Source: Pseudobacteriovorax sp. (GTDB taxonomy: Bacteria > Bdellovibrionota_B > Oligoflexia > Oligoflexales > Oligoflexaceae). Taken from it: a DNA stretch of 62,091 nucleotides. The notes beneath the pieces were generated by a model, which saw only the letters and a list, made by a program, of their open reading frames with translations, searched no databases and had not been told where the DNA came from. Below are positions 9,343 through 16,914 of the stretch, one piece after another. A program made the position numbers and the translations under genes. The first letter of the stretch is position 1; each line of letters opens with the position of its first letter. The DNA is taken from positions 1-62,091 of the forward strand of contig JABSRP010000044.1 in NCBI GenBank assembly GCA_013215145.1. The letters are read 5' to 3'.

Positions 9343-10467
9343 ATGAAACTGAAATCGTTATTGGCGGCATCTACCATTGGAATGGGACTTTTCTTTTCAA
9401 ACTATCTTTATGCTGGATGTAAAGACCTTGTCCTTCGTATGCAAGATACGGCGGAAAAAAATTCTGGGCGTGAGCTGACTATGATTTTGAATTGTCATGG
9501 CGGTTCTTATCAGTTTCCTGAAGCGACCACTATGAATGTATTTGAATGGAAGCATGGTCAGCTTTGTCACTCTCATAGGGTCTGTGGCAACGTTAAATAC
9601 TGGAAAGGTAGTTTTGGAATCGGAGCCGCGTGGACGTGGGGTAAGACGGTATCTGATTTTGCCAGCACCACTAACTTCGTCAACAACTTTAGCAAGCTAG
9701 CAGAAGGATCTGAAGGTGGTAACGGTGGCAACGGTGGTAATGGCGGCAACGCGCAAGCAAATGTCAACAATGTCTGCGTCAACAAAGTTGCAGCAAACAC
9801 GGGGAATATTGGTATTGCGAACCCTTCAGCCACCGCTGCAGGCTCTAGTAAGTGCTACAACAAAAATATACTTAGCGCTAATGGTTGGAAGAATTTTTGC
9901 GAGAACAATAACCTAGTAGGATATGCTACGGGTAGTCAGTTACCTCCAAACTCCATTGCAGGCGGACCTTGGGGAGGAGTTTGCAAAAGCAAACGAGGGC
10001 AAAACTACTGTGGCAAAGCCAAAGACAAGTCTCATTGCCTCATGTGGAAAAACGAATGTAACTGGGTACCCAATCCGCCTCCTGTTGGTGGTATCAGCAA
10101 TAACAAACAAAGCTGTGATCAAACGGTTGGTAATATTGTAGCTAATAATGGCAATAAGTATGTTTGTATCAATAACGCTGACGCAGATGCTTACGCAGAA
10201 CTAGATCAAGAAAGTGGCGCCATTGCCATCGACGCCTGCAATCCGAATATAGTCAATAACGTCGATGTTCAAGGTGGCAATGGCGGCAATGGTGGTAACG
10301 GAGGAGATGGATATTCACCTGTATTCGCCGTTGATAGTGGCTCTTCTGATACAAATGGCAATATCACTACGGATTATGATGAAACCATGTTGCAGATTAA
10401 CTTTGCACTAGAATTTGGTCAAATCGAACGAATCTGTTCTGCCAAACAAGAAGAAGTTTGCTTCTAA
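9343..10467 (+). CDS. Exported Cys-rich protein with a GGN-repeat-bracketed insertion
   Basis: A 374-residue exported protein (signal peptide about 1-24, ending YLYAG). The start ATG is preceded by AGGAG six bases upstream. Residues 26-118 and about 335-374 together align with the 161-residue protein encoded at 11032-11517. Shared features are ILNCHGGSY/IFQCHGGTP, RVCGN, and the end block ALEFGQIERICS. About 200 residues are inserted between these halves, bracketed by GGNGGNGGNGGN (125-136) and GGNGGNGGNGGD (311-322). The insert carries eight or more Cys, including CGKAKDKSHC and NECNW, which recall small disulfide domains. The Gly-Asn tracts look like flexible hinges. I recognise no named family. 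It heads a cassette ending in a transglutaminase-like lipoprotein, so a structural or surface role is a reasonable guess. An intrinsic terminator follows at once. Confidence 0.75.
   Translation: MKLKSLLAASTIGMGLFFSNYLYAGCKDLVLRMQDTAEKNSGRELTMILNCHGGSYQFPEATTMNVFEWKHGQLCHSHRVCGNVKYWKGSFGIGAAWTWGKTVSDFASTTNFVNNFSKLAEGSEGGNGGNGGNGGNAQANVNNVCVNKVAANTGNIGIANPSATAAGSSKCYNKNILSANGWKNFCENNNLVGYATGSQLPPNSIAGGPWGGVCKSKRGQNYCGKAKDKSHCLMWKNECNWVPNPPPVGGISNNKQSCDQTVGNIVANNGNKYVCINNADADAYAELDQESGAIAIDACNPNIVNNVDVQGGNGGNGGNGGDGYSPVFAVDSGSSDTNGNITTDYDETMLQINFALEFGQIERICSAKQEEVCF
9715..9750 (+). repeat. First GGN codon repeat tract
   Basis: Four Gly-Gly-Asn units (residues 125-136) encoded by variable GGT/GGC-GG-AAC/AAT codons. 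The second tract lies at 10273-10308. Together they bracket the insertion relative to the paralogue at 11032. Confidence 0.85.
10273..10308 (+). repeat. Second GGN codon repeat tract
   Basis: Three Gly-Gly-Asn units followed by Gly-Gly-Asp (residues 311-322). Codon use again varies between units, so the repeat is conserved at protein level rather than as a recent DNA expansion. Confidence 0.85.
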
Positions 10468-10480
10468 AAAGACTCTAAAA

Positions 10481-10506
10481 AAAGGAGGTACTAATTACCT
10501 CCTTTT
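10481..10506 (+). terminator. Rho-independent terminator after the GGN protein gene
   Basis: A perfect 10-bp stem (10481-10490 with 10496-10505, AAAGGAGGTA/TACCTCCTTT) with a 5-nt loop CTAAT and a short T run at the end. It lies 14 nt after the stop codon and can separate expression of the first cassette gene from the rest. Confidence 0.8.
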
Positions 10507-10534
10507 ACCGCCATTACAATGAAAGAGATGATCA

Positions 10535-11017
10535 ATGGAAAATAGTAGTAACACTATGCCTAAGACCTGTTCTTACCTACAGCTCGTCTTAGTCACAATA
10601 TTTATGCTAGCTATTAGCGACGCTGGACACGCACAGTCTGACATCAAATGTAATAGCGAAGTCGAAGGAACAGAGGTAGGCGGTGGAAATCTCACCTGTA
10701 CCAATATTTCAGGCGATACCGAAATCGTATTTCGCAGGATACCTGCTTGGGGTCACAATGCGGGATTAGTTATTATTGATATTTGCCGTCAGTTGGAAAC
10801 ACCTACGGTCTCGGACCCGAGTGATATCTTTATTGGTGAATCGACCCAAACAGAAGAAAGCAGACGTACTTGTATTAGACGATACTGCAGTGATGAGTAT
10901 CAGTATTTTGGAATAGGAATTTCGGGGGCATCAATTCCTTTTGGTTGGGGTGCTTTGCTAGGTCTATCACTTTATATCGAAAAAACAGAGTTTGAAGTCG
11001 TCTGCAAGAATCTTTGA
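10535..11017 (+). CDS. Exported Cys-containing protein of unknown function
   Basis: 160 residues from the first ATG. An alternative start at codon 8 (MPKTCSYLQL) gives a more typical signal peptide, which would be cleaved after GHAQ. The mature part carries Cys in KCNSEV, LTCTNI, DICRQL, RTCIRRYCSD and VVCKNL, and a Gly-rich segment GIGISGASIPFGWGALLG. The last block (a Gly-rich strand, then EKTEFEVVCKNL) loosely resembles the end of the neighbouring paralogues (ALEFGQIERICS), so it may be a distant relative of them. It begins 29 nt after the terminator and is followed 14 nt later by the next gene, so 10535-12509 is probably one transcript. Export is well supported; function is unknown. Confidence 0.65.
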   Translation: MENSSNTMPKTCSYLQLVLVTIFMLAISDAGHAQSDIKCNSEVEGTEVGGGNLTCTNISGDTEIVFRRIPAWGHNAGLVIIDICRQLETPTVSDPSDIFIGESTQTEESRRTCIRRYCSDEYQYFGIGISGASIPFGWGALLGLSLYIEKTEFEVVCKNL

Positions 11018-11031
11018 CAAGGAGGCACTCC

Positions 11032-11517
11032 ATGAAATCATTACATATATTCACATGTTTTATCGTCGGCATTTTTTGTCATAGCTCGATGATGCAGGCA
11101 GCAGGCTGTCGCAATATGGTTGTTAATTTCATAGAGGGTTGGACGCCCCAAGAAGGTGCTAGCTATGACGGCCCCGAACGAGATCAAGGCAGAAGTATCA
11201 AAGGAATTTTTCAATGCCATGGGGGAACCCCATATTTACCTCAAGCAACAGTCATGCACTTTATTGAAACGAATTCCTCTGGCCAGGTGTGTTATCGAGA
11301 TCGAGTCTGTGGAAATCTTAAGGCCTGGCATGTGGCAGTTGGATTGAGCCTTAGTTTATGGGACTACACGACAACCCTAGACAACTTTATTAGTACCGAT
11401 GACTTTATACAACTTGAATACAGTACAGACGGATCGTTGCTATCTATCGATGTCGGAGTCGAATTTGGTACGGTAGAGCGAAGCTGCGGTGAAATTTCAC
11501 AGGAGATCTGTCTATGA
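11032..11517 (+). CDS. Exported Cys-rich protein, compact paralogue of the GGN protein
   Basis: 161 residues. The start ATG follows AAGGAGG with a 7-nt spacer. The signal peptide covers about 1-24 (to MMQAAG). The mature protein has Cys in GCRNMV, FQCHGG, QVCYRDRVCGN, RSCGEI and EICL. These correspond one to one with Cys in both ends of the GGN protein. It lacks the 200-residue insertion and instead has DNFISTDDFIQLEYSTDGS at that point. This makes it the ungapped form of the fold. The stop codon overlaps the next ATG by 4 nt (ATGA), so the two are translationally coupled. No named family is recognised. Confidence 0.75.
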   Translation: MKSLHIFTCFIVGIFCHSSMMQAAGCRNMVVNFIEGWTPQEGASYDGPERDQGRSIKGIFQCHGGTPYLPQATVMHFIETNSSGQVCYRDRVCGNLKAWHVAVGLSLSLWDYTTTLDNFISTDDFIQLEYSTDGSLLSIDVGVEFGTVERSCGEISQEICL

Positions 11518-12509
11518 AATGTTTCCTAAACAGAATACTTAGCGTAGGGATTCTCGTATCTTTGGTTCCCAGTTATGCACAAACCCTAACGTCAGACGAG
11601 ACCTGGGAAGATCTTCTTAATCTGCAAAACACCATCGCTTCCAGCTCGGGAGACACATTGATCTCAGCCTGTAAAGACTTAATGATGATCAACGAGGCTG
11701 GCACATTTGAAGGGACAAAGATACAAATGTTCTCAGAATCTCTTTATAACCTTAGATGCAGTTCAAATAACGAAACCAGAAATCATTCGCTAAGTTCCAT
11801 AGAAATTAGACGCAACATAGATTTTCATGTTTGGGATGAAGATACTCTTTGCCCTGGCGTTGAAGGTGAAGGACCAAACCTACTTTGCAGATACAATCCT
11901 AATACCGGCAATGGTCTCTTCGTATATAGGTCGTCCGAAGTTATCGATAATCGACTTCGCTACCTTGTTTGCACCAGTACAGCCAGCGAAACCAGCGGTG
12001 GTCTTCAATCAAAATATGCGCTAGATGCGAATTGCATCATTTCTAACGGTGCTTGGGGCGCTGCTTCTCGAGGAGTCGATAATGGCCAGTGGAAGCAAAC
12101 CACAGAGCGCGCAGCGTTTAGGTGGTACCATGAGAGAAATTTTAAAAAGCCGGTTGAAATTCCCATTGCTTTAAAGGATCAATGCCGTATCGGCTTTAGC
12201 GAGGCTTTGTACTGCTCGCCTCAACTTATCATTTTCAACGATACGAATCATGCGGACATTACTGTTTGTCGCCTCTCTACGATTCGTAGAAGCACGTCTT
12301 TCCTATTTATTCGTGTTGATGATCATAAGTCCAAATGGACTTGCTCACATTTGAATTTCAATAAAAGCCTAAAAGATAGCTTTTCCAACGACGAACGCTA
12401 CTGTGCTCCCGATTGGAGAGGTCAATTGAACCCCGGCTGCCATCTACCGACATTAGCAGAAGACAAACACTATCGCCCTGTACCTAATCCAAAACCCATT
12501 GACCGTTAA
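11514..12509 (+). CDS. Exported Cys-rich protein of unknown function
   Basis: 331 residues with a signal peptide (about 1-22, cleavage near SYAQ). The mature protein carries about 14 Cys spread along its length (SACKDL, LRCSSN, TLCPGV, LLCRYN, LVCTST, ANCIIS, DQCRIG, LYCSPQ, TVCRLS, WTCSHL, RYCAPD, PGCHLP), an even number pattern expected for disulfides. The C-terminus is Pro/Lys-rich (PVPNPKPIDR). Translation is coupled to the upstream gene by a 4-nt overlap. The VKOR-DsbA fusion encoded at 16915 is a candidate oxidant for such proteins (inference). Nothing resembles a known enzyme. Confidence 0.65.
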   Translation: MKCFLNRILSVGILVSLVPSYAQTLTSDETWEDLLNLQNTIASSSGDTLISACKDLMMINEAGTFEGTKIQMFSESLYNLRCSSNNETRNHSLSSIEIRRNIDFHVWDEDTLCPGVEGEGPNLLCRYNPNTGNGLFVYRSSEVIDNRLRYLVCTSTASETSGGLQSKYALDANCIISNGAWGAASRGVDNGQWKQTTERAAFRWYHERNFKKPVEIPIALKDQCRIGFSEALYCSPQLIIFNDTNHADITVCRLSTIRRSTSFLFIRVDDHKSKWTCSHLNFNKSLKDSFSNDERYCAPDWRGQLNPGCHLPTLAEDKHYRPVPNPKPIDR

Positions 12510-12528
12510 TTATAGCAAGGAGATTATC

Positions 12529-13044
12529 ATGCTTAAGACGTTATTTTCACTGGCTGCTATAGTATCATCTACTGAAGCCGTCGCTAATACGGATATTGAA
12601 CTCTGCGAAGGTTGGGATGATTCCGGCAGGGTAAGAGCCTCAGTCGTATATAAGACGGGATTGAATTTACCTTCAGGAACGTTTCCTTGGTTTGTGACCC
12701 TTTACCGAGATGACAATTATATTGGCGGAAGCCATTTTCATTCCCATGCTCAACATCATTTGGGCCCAAAATATATGTTTCGTAGCTCCGCTTACTTTGG
12801 TGCGTCGTATTTCTTTATGAGCAAACCGACCCTCTTTGATTCAGTATTCTTCGAGTGGGATGGAATAGGTTTTGAAGGAACCTGTTTCTCACGAGACTAT
12901 CTTGATCAAGACCAAGATCAAGACCAGGAGGGACCAAAAAAGCCCGAGCCAGAGGAACCTGAAATCCCAGATGATCAGGATCAGGGTCAGGATGGAGACG
13001 ATCAAGACCAAGGACAAGATGATGGAGATCAGGGTCAGGGATAA
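12529..13044 (+). CDS. Small exported protein with an Asp/Gln repeat tail
   Basis: 171 residues from the ATG at 12529, chosen because AAGGAG lies six bases upstream. Signal peptide about 1-19 (ending EAVAN). A compact domain of about 100 residues follows with two Cys (IELCEG and GTCFSR) and several aromatic/His residues (HFHSHAQHH). The last 50 residues are almost only D, Q, G, E and P: DQDQDQDQ, then EEPEIPDDQDQGQDGDDQDQ and further copies. Acidic Gln-rich repeats bind divalent ions or act as glutamine donors for transglutaminases (general knowledge). The next gene encodes a transglutaminase-like lipoprotein, so a substrate-enzyme relation is an attractive inference but unproved. Confidence 0.7.
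   Translation: MLKTLFSLAAIVSSTEAVANTDIELCEGWDDSGRVRASVVYKTGLNLPSGTFPWFVTLYRDDNYIGGSHFHSHAQHHLGPKYMFRSSAYFGASYFFMSKPTLFDSVFFEWDGIGFEGTCFSRDYLDQDQDQDQEGPKKPEPEEPEIPDDQDQGQDGDDQDQGQDDGDQGQG
12904..13041 (+). repeat. GATCAG-type repeats encoding the Asp-Gln tail
   Basis: Imperfect hexamers GATCAA/GATCAG and nonamers GATCAGGGT repeat through two blocks (about 12904-12927 and 12971-13041), separated by a Pro/Glu spacer. Such tracts can change length by slippage. Confidence 0.7.
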
Positions 13045-13081
13045 CCTATTCGGTCATGCTATGTAATTTGATGACATGGGA

Positions 13082-13115
13082 GGCGAGGTTCCTCGAAACG
13101 TTTGAGGAAATCGCC
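13082..13115 (+). promoter_or_regulatory. Hairpin in the leader of the transglutaminase-like gene
   Basis: GGCGA (13082-13086) pairs with TCGCC (13111-13115), and TTCCTC (13089-13094) pairs with GAGGAA (13104-13109), across a 9-nt loop. No T run follows, so it is not a classical terminator. It ends 17 nt before the ATG and close to the AGAGGG ribosome binding site. Confidence 0.4.
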
Positions 13116-13132
13116 GTCAAAGAGGGTGTTAT

Positions 13133-14494
13133 ATGAATCGCTTGTTTTTTTGCTGCGTGTTAGTCATGGGATGTGGACAGTCGTCTCAGAATCAGTCCCA
13201 TTTGGGTGCCGCCTGGGATCGCCAAAATAACCCAAAAAACTTTGGCGTTAAGATCGAAACGACCTTTAGTAACCTACCACTAAAGGCAAGCCTCGAACGT
13301 ATCCCCTGGTCGGGCCATTTTTGGCCAACCCACAAAGGTGGGATTGCACGGCGTTGGCAAACCCGGAGCCAAGCCTACCCTTGGCAATATGCCTCACCAA
13401 ACTTAAGCCAACTTAAAGCGATGACAGCGACTCAAATCAATAACCTTTCCCCAACAGAAAAATACGATATTTATCGTGGATTGTACTCTTACCCTTTGAC
13501 CAATAAAGAAAGAGCGCGTACAGGACCAGAAAAACCCAAATGGTGGGGTATTTGTCACGGTAGATCATCGGCCTCATTGATACATAGCGAACCAAATGCG
13601 ACCCGTGTCACCAACGCAGACGGCATTGCCATCACCTTCACCGCTTCCGATTTGAAGGCTCTTTTGTCCCATGCTCATGCAAAAGTCGACCGGGAGAGAC
13701 CACGTTGGCGTTACATCGGATTTCGCTGCAACGATACCGTATCTAATTCAACAGAATCCTCAAATCCAAAATGCAATGACACCAACGCTGGAGGTTTTCA
13801 TCTAGCATTGGTCCATCAGATAGCAAAGCTACGCCAGGGTTTTATATTGGATAAAACAAGAGATGCTGAGGTTTGGAACAGGCCGGTTTTTGCCTACCAT
13901 TCCGTCATTGAGAGCAAAAGAGCCCCCAGCCCCAACGCCGCGGAAACTGCCATCGAAGAGTATGTTTTGCATACAGACGTTGAAGTGACAGAAATGGCTC
14001 AACCAAACATTCGGCCGTTACGCGGAGCTAACGTGGTCAAGACTCTAAGCTATCGCTATACGATCGAAGTCGATAAAGAGGGAAAAGTTGTCGGGGGCGC
14101 TTGGCTGAGTTGGCAACGACCCGACTTCCTATGGAAGGCGAGCTTTCAGAATGCCAATGTGTTTTTGCATGGCGAGTACGCAGCCCTTAAAGGTTTAATG
14201 GAAAAAGCCGGTAGCGTGGTCATTTTACCAGGAAACCCCGAGCCAGAACCTGTCGGCAACGAGCAGGAAGTATTACCACCTGGAGTTTGCAAGGCAGAAC
14301 GAGATCGATCCTTTTTGGGAGGCATCCCTCTTTTTGATAACCCATTTAGCCATCAAGATGATTATATTTCCATAGTCAACACAGGCGATATTGTTGACTT
14401 AGTCGGAACGGAAGAAGGGATTCATGGATTCTTACAGGTGGAGTATCATGGCTTGAAGGGTTACGTCCTTAAAAAAGACGTTCGCTGCCAGTGA
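13133..14494 (+). CDS. Lipoprotein with transglutaminase-elicitor-like domain and C-terminal SH3-like domain
   Basis: 453 residues. The short lipoprotein signal ends VLVMGC with lipobox Cys14. Residues about 50-350 match the transglutaminase-elicitor family, first known from Phytophthora and also found in bacteria (family knowledge): IPWSGHFWPTHKGGIARRW, LSPTEKYD, the catalytic-Cys region WWGICHG (C141), the His region GGFHLALVH (H223) and ILDKTRDAEVWNRPVFAY with candidate acid D240. Residues about 385-453 look like a bacterial SH3 domain (INTGDIVDLVG-like segment, then LKGYVLKKDV). The family would form isopeptide bonds between Gln and Lys side chains. The protein should sit in a membrane facing the periplasm or the outside. 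It closes the secreted cassette and follows the Gln-repeat protein. The Cys-His-Asp assignment is by motif only. Confidence 0.75.
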   Translation: MNRLFFCCVLVMGCGQSSQNQSHLGAAWDRQNNPKNFGVKIETTFSNLPLKASLERIPWSGHFWPTHKGGIARRWQTRSQAYPWQYASPNLSQLKAMTATQINNLSPTEKYDIYRGLYSYPLTNKERARTGPEKPKWWGICHGRSSASLIHSEPNATRVTNADGIAITFTASDLKALLSHAHAKVDRERPRWRYIGFRCNDTVSNSTESSNPKCNDTNAGGFHLALVHQIAKLRQGFILDKTRDAEVWNRPVFAYHSVIESKRAPSPNAAETAIEEYVLHTDVEVTEMAQPNIRPLRGANVVKTLSYRYTIEVDKEGKVVGGAWLSWQRPDFLWKASFQNANVFLHGEYAALKGLMEKAGSVVILPGNPEPEPVGNEQEVLPPGVCKAERDRSFLGGIPLFDNPFSHQDDYISIVNTGDIVDLVGTEEGIHGFLQVEYHGLKGYVLKKDVRCQ

Positions 14495-14881
14495 CGCATG
14501 GCTCGTCACCCCTCCTATGACTACAGGTACCAGCACAGAAAACACAGATCTGTGCTGACGGCCCATGATGCTTTTTATGCTAACAGGTTTACCCACTACG
14601 AATTGCCAAAGGCCTCTTGGATTGAGTTATCGTCGTTAGAGATTGTGAAAATCATGGTCTACCTCGACTATTCTTCTCCAGCAGCAAAAGATATTTACCA
14701 TAAAAAGCAGCACTGTGACCCATCAACTCCAGAAAAAAGCCCCCCTCGCTGCAACAGATTTAGGTTTTTCCTCTCGAGACCGAGTAAGAATTAGTAAGTT
14801 CTTATCAAACGACATCTATTGACCTAGACATAATAAAAAAGGAAGCACATTATTGGCGCGCCAGCGGAAAAAAAACAGACC
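14495..14881. other. Intergenic region of 387 bp, no supported gene
   Basis: An 8-bp inverted repeat CAGCACAG/CTGTGCTG (14531-14538 and 14550-14557) and a 6-bp one around the preceding stop (GTGACG/CGTCAC) are visible; neither is followed by a T run. A 98-codon frame at 14498-14794 has no ribosome binding site and a composition unlike its neighbours, so I do not call it. Confidence 0.45.
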
Positions 14882-16048
14882 ATGCCTCAGCATGAGCTAG
14901 GTCTTGAGGAGTACAAGGGGTTCGCAGACAATGCGCCCGTAAATATTATGTATGCAGATCTGGATTTGAATATCCGATATGCCAACCAAAAGAGTATCGA
15001 AACGCTGAAGCAACTAGAACAATTCCTGCCAATAAAAGCAGAGCAGCTGGTTGGATCGAATATTGATATGTTTCACAAGGATCCCATCCATCAACGTCGG
15101 ATGCTTCAGGATGATTCAAAGCTTCCTCATAAAGCTATTATAGGAGTCGGCACAGAAAAACTGGAGCTATTGGTGAATGCCGTTTATAAGCACGGGACAT
15201 ATGTTGGTGCAATGGTAACCTGGGACATCATTACCGAAAGAGTCAGAATTATCGACGAGGTTTCCCATGCTGCGCGCCAACTCTCAGCGGCATCCGAAGA
15301 GCTTATTGCAACTGCGAACAATCAAACTACCACAGCAAGAGATACCCTAACGAAATCAGAAAGTGTTTCAGCCGAGTCCCAACGAGTCTCCAAAAATGTC
15401 TCTGCCGTAGCTACCAATACCGAACAAATGAACGAGTCCATTAAAGAAATCTCCAGGAATGCCACGGAAACGGCAAATATGAGTGCCCAGAGCAAGACCC
15501 AGGCTGATACTACCAATGAATCGATAAAAAAGCTTAGTCAAAGCAGTGTGGAAATAGGGAATGTCATTAAGCTAATTAGCACCATTGCTAAGCAGACTAA
15601 TCTACTAGCTCTAAACGCCACTATCGAAGCCGCAAGAGCTGGAGAGGCCGGAAAAGGATTTGCCGTCGTCGCAAACGAAGTGAAAGAACTCGCAAACCAG
15701 ACAGCCATTGCAACTGAGGAAATCACCAAAAGAATCAATGCGATTCAATCCGACTCAAACAATGCTGTTAGGGAAATCAAAGAGATCGCCATTACCATCG
15801 ATCAATTAAACGGCATTGCAGGTACCATTGCTGCAGCAGTTGAGGAACAAACGGCGACCACAAGCGAAGTGGCCAAGGTTATATCCGACTCAAATGAGGG
15901 TATTCGCGTTATTAATGAAGATATTCTTGACGTCTCAAGTTCGGCTAAAAACTCTGAAAAGGGGGCTGAGGAGTTGGTACATGCGGCGACAGAACTATCT
16001 AAGCTCGCTACTAAAATGCTAGATTTTGTGGGAAGTCTAAAAATCTAA
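14882..16048 (+). CDS. Cytosolic PAS-containing methyl-accepting chemotaxis protein
   Basis: 388 residues without any transmembrane helix. Residues about 8-122 form a PAS-type domain (YADLDLNIRYANQKSIETL, then a PLHKDP-like MFHKDPIHQRRML and YVGAMVTWDIITERV). A long coiled-coil signalling domain follows. Its tip carries the conserved receptor hairpin (TNLLALNATIEAARAGEAGK, then GFAVVANEVKELANQT) that binds CheW and CheA (family knowledge). The PAS domain resembles those of energy or redox receptors, but no heme or flavin residue can be assigned. The ATG at 14882 has only a weak upstream site. A stronger AAGGAAG ends six bases before an in-frame ATT at 14852, so a rare start is possible. No che core genes are nearby. 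Confidence 0.9.
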   Translation: MPQHELGLEEYKGFADNAPVNIMYADLDLNIRYANQKSIETLKQLEQFLPIKAEQLVGSNIDMFHKDPIHQRRMLQDDSKLPHKAIIGVGTEKLELLVNAVYKHGTYVGAMVTWDIITERVRIIDEVSHAARQLSAASEELIATANNQTTTARDTLTKSESVSAESQRVSKNVSAVATNTEQMNESIKEISRNATETANMSAQSKTQADTTNESIKKLSQSSVEIGNVIKLISTIAKQTNLLALNATIEAARAGEAGKGFAVVANEVKELANQTAIATEEITKRINAIQSDSNNAVREIKEIAITIDQLNGIAGTIAAAVEEQTATTSEVAKVISDSNEGIRVINEDILDVSSSAKNSEKGAEELVHAATELSKLATKMLDFVGSLKI

Positions 16049-16079
16049 CCACCTCATTAACATACTTTGCTTAATACAA

Positions 16080-16108
16080 TTGAAACATAGCTAGGCAATT
16101 TTTGTACT
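16080..16108 (+). promoter_or_regulatory. Possible sigma70 promoter for the 116-residue protein gene
   Basis: TTGAAA (16080-16085) and TGTACT (16103-16108) are separated by 17 bp. The pair lies 61 bp before the ATG at 16169. The -10 match is only partial. Confidence 0.3.
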
Positions 16109-16168
16109 TGGGACGTACCGATGTAATTGGGAAGGCATCGAAGGGATTCACCTATTGGAGACAACCAC

Positions 16169-16519
16169 ATGACATTTTCTAAGGGACACTCCATAAGGGG
16201 ATTAGAACTGATCAGTTCGACCATTTCGACTTATATTGTCCTTGGTGATTCCTATCCCGACCATGAGTATGGCAAGTTCTGGAAGTACGAGATCGATGCT
16301 TTGATTAAGACCGTCAGAGGTTATAACAACAGTTCTAACGGTCCATCCAACTTTACCTCGGAGATTCTAAAGAATACGCTGCAGTTCCATTTTACTGACG
16401 ACGACGAAAGAGAACTCATTATGGGCTCTGTGATCGCTAGAGACTGTGATCCAAAGCAGATCGATTGGACCAAGGCTCAAGAGTCGATGAACCAATTCAT
16501 ACGAGCAGTTTTAGAATAA
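16169..16519 (+). CDS. Small cytosolic protein of unknown function
   Basis: 116 residues. The ATG at 16169 follows GGAG by eight bases; the longer frame beginning at 16127 has no ribosome binding site. No signal peptide or membrane segment. The sequence is a mixed alpha/beta type, with an N-terminal stretch FSKGHSIRGLELISST, a central YDNNSS-like Asn/Ser loop and an acidic C-terminal part. I recognise no family. It stands alone between the chemoreceptor gene and the tRNA gene. Confidence 0.55.
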   Translation: MTFSKGHSIRGLELISSTISTYIVLGDSYPDHEYGKFWKYEIDALIKTVRGYNNSSNGPSNFTSEILKNTLQFHFTDDDERELIMGSVIARDCDPKQIDWTKAQESMNQFIRAVLE

Positions 16520-16605
16520 TCTAGAAACGATACCTACTTTAGCTTTCCATAAAGGCGTATTTATGACGCTAGTTCTATTTTAAAGAGATAATGGAATAAA
16601 GAGAA

Positions 16606-16681
16606 TGGTGGAGGTAAGCGGAGTCGAACCGCTGACAACTGCGCTGCCAGCGCAGTGCTCTACCAACTGAGCTATACCCCC
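16606..16681 (-). tRNA. tRNA-Ala (anticodon GGC)
   Basis: The minus strand folds as a complete cloverleaf. The acceptor GGGGGTA pairs with TACCTCC and contains the G3-U70 pair that identifies alanine tRNAs. The D-arm carries AGCTCAGTTGGTAGAGC, the anticodon stem CTGCG/CGCAG presents loop CTGGCAG (anticodon GGC), and the T-loop is GTTCGAC. The discriminator is A, and CCA is encoded at 16608-16606. It reads GCC and GCT codons. Confidence 0.95.
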
Positions 16682-16697
16682 TCACCTGGAAGACTTG

Positions 16698-16728
16698 TAT
16701 ATATCCACGACGAATCGTTTTCTGTCAA
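16698..16728 (-). promoter_or_regulatory. Sigma70 promoter of the tRNA-Ala gene
   Basis: On the minus strand TTGACA (16728-16723) is followed, after 18-19 bp, by an ATATATA box (16704-16698). Transcription would begin near 16690, about nine bases before the mature tRNA 5' end. Confidence 0.65.
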
Positions 16729-16838
16729 CGATTATTATCAGAGAAATAGCAAAGATACGCTGTCTTGGCCTTAGATTTGAGACAAAACTAAAGAACATCA
16801 TTGTCCTTAGCGTAGGATACCCGTAAACTGTTGCGTCA

Positions 16839-16856
16839 GCAGTCTTCGGAGACTGC
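16839..16856 (+). promoter_or_regulatory. Hairpin upstream of the VKOR-DsbA gene
   Basis: A perfect 7-bp stem GCAGTCT/AGACTGC with the tetraloop TCGG lies 58 bp before the start codon. No T run follows. It may be a leader structure of the mRNA. Confidence 0.3.
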
Positions 16857-16914
16857 CTGACTGGTAAAATAATTCACGACACGATCCTATATGCGATGAT
16901 GCGGAGGCTAAGGT

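Noticed and set aside
14498..14794. 98-codon frame directly after the transglutaminase-like gene
   Set aside because: No ribosome binding site, His/Arg/Ser-rich composition unlike the neighbours, no domain; likely a chance open frame.
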